Part shown: positions 55,629-64,000 of the stretch, piece by piece
Layout of the letters: each line of letters begins with the position of its first letter
How positions within the stretch are numbered: position 1 is the first letter of the stretch
Assembly (NCBI GenBank): GCA_963513935.1
Contig: OY740771.1
Span: 11,871,138-11,935,137, forward strand
Source of the DNA: Aphrophora alni
Taxonomy: Eukaryota; Arthropoda; Insecta; Hemiptera; Aphrophoridae
Reading direction: 5' to 3'
Length of the DNA stretch: 64,000 nt
Translations under genes and position numbers: made by a program
The notes under the pieces: model-generated
Database searches by the model: none
Told to the model about the DNA's origin: nothing
The model's input: only the letters and a program-made list of their open reading frames with translations

Positions 55629-58600
55629 ATATTTTACAAACAGGCGTCTAACCTTTTATTTTACAAACCAATCTAACCTCGTATTGTACAAACCAATCTC
55701 TAACCTGTCGTTCAAAAAGTCTAACCTATTATTTTTCAAGTCAAGATCTAACCATTTATTTTACAATACAAAGTCTAACCTGTTGTTTTACAAACCAATA
55801 TCTAACCTAGTATTGTACAAACCAATGTTGAACCTTTTCTTTCAAAAAATCACTAACCTGTTATTTTGCCAGTCAACGTCTAACCTGTTATTTTACAATT
55901 CAAAGTCTAACCTTTTATTTTACAAAACAAAGTCAAATCTATTGCTTTACAAACCAATGTTAGACGTATTATTTTACAAATCAATATCTAACCTAGTATT
56001 GTACAAACCAATATTGAACCTTTTCTTTCAAAAAATCACTAACCTGTTATTTTGCCAGTCAACGTCTAACCTTTTATTTTACAATTCAAAGTCTAACCTC
56101 TTATTTTACAAAACAAAGTCAAATCTATTGCTTTACAAACCAATGTTAGACGTATTATTTTACAAATCAATATCTAACCTAGTATTGTACAAACCAATAT
56201 TGAACCTTTTCTTTCAAAAAATCACTAACCTGTTATTTTGCCAGTCAACGTCTAACCTTTTATTTTACAATTCAAAGTCTAACCTCTTATTTTACAAAAC
56301 AAAGTCAAATCTATTGCTTTACAAACCAATGTTAGACGTATTATTTTACAAATCAATATCTAACCTAGTATTGTACAAACCAATATTGAACCTTTTCTTT
56401 CAAAAAATCACTAACCTGTTTTTTTGCCAGTCAACGTCTAACCTTTTATTTTACAATTCAAAGTCTAACCTCTTATTTTACAAAACAAAGTCAAATCTAT
56501 TGCTTTACAAACCAATGTTAGACGTATTATTTTACAAATCAATATCTAACCTAGTATTGTACAAACCAATATTGAACCTTTTCTTTCAAAAAATCACTAT
56601 CCTGTTATTTTGCCAGTCAACGTCTAACCTTTTATTTTACAATTCAAAGTCTAACCTCTTATTTTACAAAACAAAGTCAAATCTATTGCTTTACAAACCA
56701 ATGTTAGACGTATTATTTTACAAATCAATATCTAACCTAGTATTGTACAAACCAATATTGAACCTTTTCTTTCAAAAAATCACTATCCTGTTATTTTGCC
56801 AGTCAACGTCTAACCTTTTATTTTACAATTCAAAGTCTAACCTCTTATTTTACAAAACAAAGTCAAATCTATTGCTTTACAAACCAATGTTAGACGTATT
56901 ATTTTACAAATCAATATCTAACCTAGTATTGTACAAACCAATATTGAACCTTTTCTTTCAAAAAATCACTATCCTGTTATTTTGCCAGTCAACGTCTAAC
57001 CTTTTATTTTACAATTCAAAGTCTAACCTCTTATTTTACAAAACAAAGTCAAATCTATTGCTTTACAAACCAATGTTAGACGTATTATTTTACAAATCAA
57101 TATCTAACCTAGTATTGTACAAACCAATATTGAACCTTTTCTTTCAAAAAATCACTAACCTGTTATTTTGCCAGTCAACGTCTAACCTTTTATTTTACAA
57201 TTCAAAGTCTAACCTCTTATTTTACAAAACAAAGTCAAATCTATTGCTTTACAAACCAATGTTAGACGTATTATTTTACAAATCAATATCTAACCTAGTA
57301 TTGTACAAACCAATATTGAACCTTTTCTTTCAAAAAATCACTAACCTGTTTTTTTGCCAGTCAACGTCTAACCTTTTATTTTACAATTCAAAGTCTAACC
57401 TCTTATTTTACAAAACAAAGTCAAATCTATTGCTTTACAAACCAATGTTAGACGTATTATTTTACAAATCAATATCTAACCTAGTATTGTACAAACCAAT
57501 ATTGAACCTTTTCTTTCAAAAAATCACTATCCTGTTATTTTGCCAGTCAACGTCTAACCTTTTATTTTACAATTCAAAGTCTAACCTCTTATTTTACAAA
57601 ACAAAGTCAAATCTATTGCTTTACAAACCAATGTTAGACGTATTATTTTACAAATCAATATCTAACCTAGTATTGTACAAACCAATATTGAACCTTTTCT
57701 TTCAAAAAATCACTATCCTGTTATTTTGCCAGTCAACGTCTAACCTTTTATTTTACAATTCAAAGTCTAACCTCTTATTTTACAAAACAAAGTCAAATCT
57801 ATTGCTTTACAAACCAATGTTAGACGTATTATTTTACAAATCAATATCTAACCTAGTATTGTACAAACCAATATTGAACCTTTTCTTTCAAAAAATCACT
57901 AACCTGTTATTTTGCCAGTCAACGTCTAACCTTTTATTTTACAATTCAAAGTCTAACCTCTTATTTTACAAAACAAAGTCAAATCTATTGCTTTACAAAC
58001 CAATGTTAGACGTATTATTTTACAAATCAATATCTAACCTAGTATTGTACAAACCAATATTGAACCTTTTCTTTCAAAAAATCACTATCCTGTTATTTTG
58101 CCAGTCAACGTCTAACCTTTTATTTTACAATTCAAAGTCTAACCTCTTATTTTACAAAACAAAGTCAAATCTATTGCTTTACAAACCAATGTTAGACGTA
58201 TTATTTTACAAATCAATATCTAACCTAGTATTGTACAAACCAATATTGAACCTTTTCTTTCAAAAAATCACTAACCTGTTATTTTGCCAGTCAACGTCTA
58301 ACCTTTTATTTTACAATTCAAAGTCTAACCTCTTATTTTACAAAACAAAGTCAAATCTATTGCTTTACAAACCAATGTTAGACGTATTATTTTACAAATC
58401 AATATCTAACCTAGTATTGTACAAACCAATATTGAACCTTTTCTTTCAAAAAATCACTAACCTGTTTTTTTGCCAGTCAACGTCTAACCTTTTATTTTAC
58501 AATTCAAAGTCTAACCTCTTATTTTACAAAACAAAGTCAAATCTATTGCTTTACAAACCAATGTTAGACGTATTATTTTACAAATCAATATCTAACCTAG

Positions 58601-61600
58601 TATTGTACAAACCAATATTGAACCTTTTCTTTCAAAAAATCACTATCCTGTTATTTTGCCAGTCAACGTCTAACCTTTTATTTTACAATTCAAAGTCTAA
58701 CCTCTTATTTTACAAAACAAAGTCAAATCTATTGCTTTACAAACCAATGTTAGACGTATTATTTTACAAATCAATATCTAACCTAGTATTGTACAAACCA
58801 ATATTGAACCTTTTCTTTCAAAAAATCACTATCCTGTTATTTTGCCAGTCAACGTCTAACCTTTTATTTTACAATTCAAAGTCTAACCTCTTATTTTACA
58901 AAACAAAGTCAAATCTATTGCTTTACAAACCAATGTTAGACGTATTATTTTACAAATCAATATCTAACCTAGTATTGTACAAACCAATATTGAACCTTTT
59001 CTTTCAAAAAATCACTAACCTGTTATTTTGCCAGTCAACGTCTAACCTTTTATTTTACAATTCAAAGTCTAACCTCTTATTTTACAAAACAAAGTCAAAT
59101 CTATTGCTTTACAAACCAATGTTAGACGTATTATTTTACAAATCAATATCTAACCTAGTATTGTACAAACCAATATTGAACCTTTTCTTTCAAAAAATCA
59201 CTATCCTGTTATTTTGCCAGTCAACGTCTAACCTTTTATTTTACAATTCAAAGTCTAACCTCTTATTTTACAAAACAAAGTCAAATCTATTGCTTTACAA
59301 ACCAATGTTAGACGTATTATTTTACAAATCAATATCTAACCTAGTATTGTACAAACCAATATTGAACCTTTTCTTTCAAAAAATCACTAACCTGTTATTT
59401 TGCCAGTCAACGTCTAACCTTTTATTTTACAATTCAAAGTCTAACCTCTTATTTTACAAAACAAAGTCAAATCTATTGCTTTACAAACCAATGTTAGACG
59501 TATTATTTTACAAATCAATATCTAACCTAGTATTGTACAAACCAATATTGAACCTTTTCTTTCAAAAAATCACTAACCTGTTTTTTTGCCAGTCAACGTC
59601 TAACCTTTTATTTTACAATTCAAAGTCTAACCTCTTATTTTACAAAACAAAGTCAAATCTATTGCTTTACAAACCAATGTTAGACGTATTATTTTACAAA
59701 TCAATATCTAACCTAGTATTGTACAAACCAATATTGAACCTTTTCTTTCAAAAAATCACTATCCTGTTATTTTGCCAGTCAACGTCTAACCTTTTATTTT
59801 ACAATTCAAAGTCTAACCTCTTATTTTACAAAACAAAGTCAAATCTATTGCTTTACAAACCAATGTTAGACGTATTATTTTACAAATCAATATCTAACCT
59901 AGTATTGTACAAACCAATATTGAACCTTTTCTTTCAAAAAATCACTATCCTGTTATTTTGCCAGTCAACGTCTAACCTTTTATTTTACAATTCAAAGTCT
60001 AACCTCTTATTTTACAAAACAAAGTCAAATCTATTGCTTTACAAACCAATGTTAGACGTATTATTTTACAAATCAATATCTAACCTAGTATTGTACAAAC
60101 CAATATTGAACCTTTTCTTTCAAAAAATCACTAACCTGTTTTTTTGCCAGTCAACGTCTAACCTTTTATTTTACAATTCAAAGTCTAACCTCTTATTTTA
60201 CAAAACAAAGTCAAATCTATTGCTTTACAAACCAATGTTAGACGTATTATTTTACAAATCAATATCTAACCTAGTATTGTACAAACCAATATTGAACCTT
60301 TTCTTTCAAAAAATCACTATCCTGTTATTTTGCCAGTCAACGTCTAACCTTTTATTTTACAATTCAAAGTCTAACCTCTTATTTTACAAAACAAAGTCAA
60401 ATCTATTGCTTTACAAACCAATGTTAGACGTATTATTTTACAAATCAATATCTAACCTAGTATTGTACAAACCAATATTGAACCTTTTCTTTCAAAAAAT
60501 CACTATCCTGTTATTTTGCCAGTCAACGTCTAACCTTTTATTTTACAATTCAAAGTCTAACCTCTTATTTTACAAAACAAAGTCAAATCTATTGCTTTAC
60601 AAACCAATGTTAGACGTATTATTTTACAAATCAATATCTAACCTAGTATTGTACAAACCAATATTGAACCTTTTCTTTCAAAAAATCACTAACCTGTTTT
60701 TTTGCCAGTCAACGTCTAACCTTTTATTTTACAATTCAAAGTCTAACCTCTTATTTTACAAAACAAAGTCAAATCTATTGCTTTACAAACCAATGTTAGA
60801 CGTATTATTTTACAAATCAATATCTAACCTAGTATTGTACAAACCAATATTGAACCTTTTCTTTCAAAAAATCACTATCCTGTTATTTTGCCAGTCAACG
60901 TCTAACCTTTTATTTTACAATTCAAAGTCTAACCTCTTATTTTACAAAACAAAGTCAAATCTATTGCTTTACAAACCAATGTTAGACGTATTATTTTACA
61001 AATCAATATCTAACCTAGTATTGTACAAACCAATATTGAACCTTTTCTTTCAAAAAATCACTATCCTGTTATTTTGCCAGTCAACGTCTAACCTTTTATT
61101 TTACAATTCAAAGTCTAACCTCTTATTTTACAAAACAAAGTCAAATCTATTGCTTTACAAACCAATGTTAGACGTATTATTTTACAAATCAATATCTAAC
61201 CTAGTATTGTACAAACCAATATTGAACCTTTTCTTTCAAAAAATCACTATCCTGTTATTTTGCCAGTCAACGTCTAACCTTTTATTTTACAATTCAAAGT
61301 CTAACCTCTTATTTTACAAAACAAAGTCAAATCTATTGCTTTACAAACCAATGTTAGACGTATTATTTTACAAATCAATATCTAACCTAGTATTGTACAA
61401 ACCAATATTGAACCTTTTCTTTCAAAAAATCACTATCCTGTTATTTTGCCAGTCAACGTCTAACCTTTTATTTTACAATTCAAAGTCTAACCTCTTATTT
61501 TACAAAACAAAGTCAAATCTATTGCTTTACAAACCAATGTTAGACGTATTATTTTACAAATCAATATCTAACCTAGTATTGTACAAACCAATATTGAACC

Positions 61601-64000
61601 TTTTCTTTCAAAAAATCACTAACCTGTTATTTTGCCAGTCAACGTCTAACCTTTTATTTTACAATTCAAAGTCTAACCTCTTATTTTACAAAACAAAGTC
61701 AAATCTATTGCTTTACAAACCAATGTTAGACGTATTATTTTACAAATCAATATCTAACCTAGTATTGTACAAACCAATATTGAACCTTTTCTTTCAAAAA
61801 ATCACTATCCTGTTATTTTGCCAGTCAACGTCTAACCTTTTATTTTACAATTCAAAGTCTAACCTCTTATTTTACAAAACAAAGTCAAATCTATTGCTTT
61901 ACAAACCAATGTTAGACGTATTATTTTACAAATCAATATCTAACCTAGTATTGTACAAACCAATATTGAACCTTTTCTTTCAAAAAATCACTATCCTGTT
62001 ATTTTGCCAGTCAACGTCTAACCTTTTATTTTACAATTCAAAGTCTAACCTCTTATTTTACAAAACAAAGTCAAATCTATTGCTTTACAAACCAATGTTA
62101 GACGTATTATTTTACAAATCAATATCTAACCTAGTATTGTACAAACCAATATTGAACCTTTTCTTTCAAAAAATCACTATCCTGTTATTTTGCCAGTCAA
62201 CGTCTAACCTTTTATTTTACAATTCAAAGTCTAACCTCTTATTTTACAAAACAAAGTCAAATCTATTGCTTTACAAACCAATGTTAGACGTATTATTTTA
62301 CAAATCAATATCTAACCTAGTATTGTACAAACCAATATTGAACCTTTTCTTTCAAAAAATCACTATCCTGTTATTTTGCCAGTCAACGTCTAACCTTTTA
62401 TTTTACAATTCAAAGTCTAACCTCTTATTTTACAAAACAAAGTCAAATCTATTGCTTTACAAACCAATGTTAGACGTATTATTTTACAAATCAATATCTA
62501 ACCTAGTATTGTACAAACCAATATTGAACCTTTTCTTTCAAAAAATCACTATCCTGTTATTTTGCCAGTCAACGTCTAACCTTTTATTTTACAATTCAAA
62601 GTCTAACCTCTTATTTTACAAAACAAAGTCAAATCTATTGCTTTACAAACCAATGTTAGACGTATTATTTTACAAATCAATATCTAACCTAGTATTGTAC
62701 AAACCAATATTGAACCTTTTCTTTCAAAAAATCACTAACCTGTTATTTTGCCAGTCAACGTCTAACCTTTTATTTTACAATTCAAAGTCTAACCTCTTAT
62801 TTTACAAAACAAAGTCAAATCTATTGCTTTACAAACCAATGTTAGACGTATTATTTTACAAATCAATATCTAACCTAGTATTGTACAAACCAATATTGAA
62901 CCTTTTCTTTCAAAAAATCACTATCCTGTTATTTTGCCAGTCAACGTCTAACCTTTTATTTTACAATTCAAAGTCTAACCTCTTATTTTACAAAACAAAG
63001 TCAAATCTATTGCTTTACAAACCAATGTTAGACGTATTATTTTACAAATCAATATCTAACCTAGTATTGTACAAACCAATATTGAACCTTTTCTTTCAAA
63101 AAATCACTAACCTGTTATTTTGCCAGTCAACGTCTAACCTTTTATTTTACAATTCAAAGTCTAACCTCTTATTTTACAAAACAAAGTCAAATCTATTGCT
63201 TTACAAACCAATGTTAGACGTATTATTTTACAAATCAATATCTAACCTAGTATTGTACAAACCAATATTGAACCTTTTCTTTCAAAAAATCACTAACCTG
63301 TTATTTTGCCAGTCAACGTCTAACCTTTTATTTTACAATTCAAAGTCTAACCTCTTATTTTACAAAACAAAGTCAAATCTATTGCTTTACAAACCAATGT
63401 TAGACGTATTATTTTACAAATCAATATCTAACCTAGTATTGTACAAACCAATATTGAACCTTTTCTTTCAAAAAATCACTAACCTGTTATTTTGCCAGTC
63501 AACGTCTAACCTTTTATTTTACAATTCAAAGTCTAACCTCTTATTTTACAAAACAAAGTCAAATCTATTGCTTTACAAACCAATGTTAGACGTATTATTT
63601 TACAAATCAATATCTAACCTAGTATTGTACAAACCAATATTGAACCTTTTCTTTCAAAAAATCACTAACCTGTTATTTTGCCAGTCAACGTCTAACCTTT
63701 TATTTTACAATTCAAAGTCTAACCTCTTATTTTACAAAACAAAGTCAAATCTATTGCTTTACAAACCAATGTTAGACGTATTATTTTACAAATCAATATC
63801 TAACCTAGTATTGTACAAACCAATATTGAACCTTTTCTTTCAAAAAATCACTAACCTGTTATTTTGCCAGTCAACGTCTAACCTTTTATTTTACAATTCA
63901 AAGTCTAACCTCTTATTTTACAAAACAAAGTCAAATCTATTGCTTTACAAACCAATGTCAGACATATTATTTTACAAATCAATATCTAACCTAGTATTGT
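55629..64000 (+). repeat. 186-bp satellite (seven 25-27-bp subunits), about 44 copies, runs off window
   Basis: The period is exactly 186 bp from about 55790 to the window end. Each period divides into seven subunits of 27, 26, 25, 27, 27, 27 and 27 bp with the shared core TCTAACCT, then TTATTTTACAAA and CAAAG. The first 150 bp (55629-55780) hold single irregular 27-bp units, that is, the pre-heptamer form. Copies are nearly identical and differ mainly at two sites in one subunit (CACTAACC versus CACTATCC, and GTTATTTT versus GTTTTTTT), whose pattern shows higher-order blocks. The last visible copy (about 63955) acquires new changes (CAGACATA), suggesting the array edge may be near. Confidence 0.97.

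Noticed and set aside
1..64000. tRNA, rRNA or snRNA genes
   Set aside because: No cloverleaf, rRNA core or snRNA signature was recognised by eye; a dedicated scan could still find a diverged tRNA.

Overview
The window looks like nuclear DNA from an arthropod, most likely an insect. It is AT-rich and intron/intergenic-like, with no bacterial operon structure. It carries interstitial runs of the arthropod telomere repeat (TTAGG/CCTAA). Its mobile elements (a Ty3/gypsy LTR retrotransposon, a Tc1/mariner-type TIR element, a Helitron-type remnant, many foldback/MITE-like elements) and its long satellite arrays are typical of a large, repeat-rich insect genome. The species cannot be named from this sequence. 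No conserved host protein-coding gene was recognised. A 45-nt exon-like segment (9392-9436) and a 121-codon open stretch (39851-40216) are the only weak candidates.

Layout. 1-14 kb: dispersed repeats, including a 1.1-kb TIR element with a decayed transposase (543-1629), a duplicated 380-bp repeat (2484-2864 and 11447-11823), a small TIR-bounded unit holding a 47-codon ORF (about 4056-4773), copies of a dispersed non-coding repeat called family A here, and two hairpin elements near 10.4-10.8 kb. 14.06-18.41 kb: a 64-bp minisatellite of about 68 copies. 19.2-21.8 kb: a family A copy, a foldback, a Helitron-type N-terminal coding remnant and a family B repeat. 21.93-32.29 kb: one complete Ty3/gypsy retrotransposon with 2,079-bp LTRs in which I saw no difference, a 4-bp AAGT target duplication, an initiator-Met tRNA primer site, one 1,569-codon gag-pol frame and a G-rich polypurine tract. 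32.7-36.6 kb: a tandem cluster of family A and a 22-bp minisatellite that arose inside another family A copy. 38.7 kb: an interstitial telomere-type array. 41-52 kb: low-complexity repeats, palindromic family B elements, a foldback inside a degenerate minisatellite and a 35-bp minisatellite. 52.9-64 kb: two arrays built on a common 27-bp unit in opposite orientations around a 1.5-kb spacer. The right-hand array is organised as 186-bp heptamers with further higher-order structure and runs off the window.

Functionally, the only intact coding capacity is the retrotransposon. Its Gag, protease, reverse transcriptase, RNase H and integrase all lie in one frame between matching LTRs, so it looks recently inserted and possibly still competent. 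Nearly everything else is non-autonomous or decayed mobile DNA and tandem repeats, many of which show traces of unequal exchange or segmental duplication.
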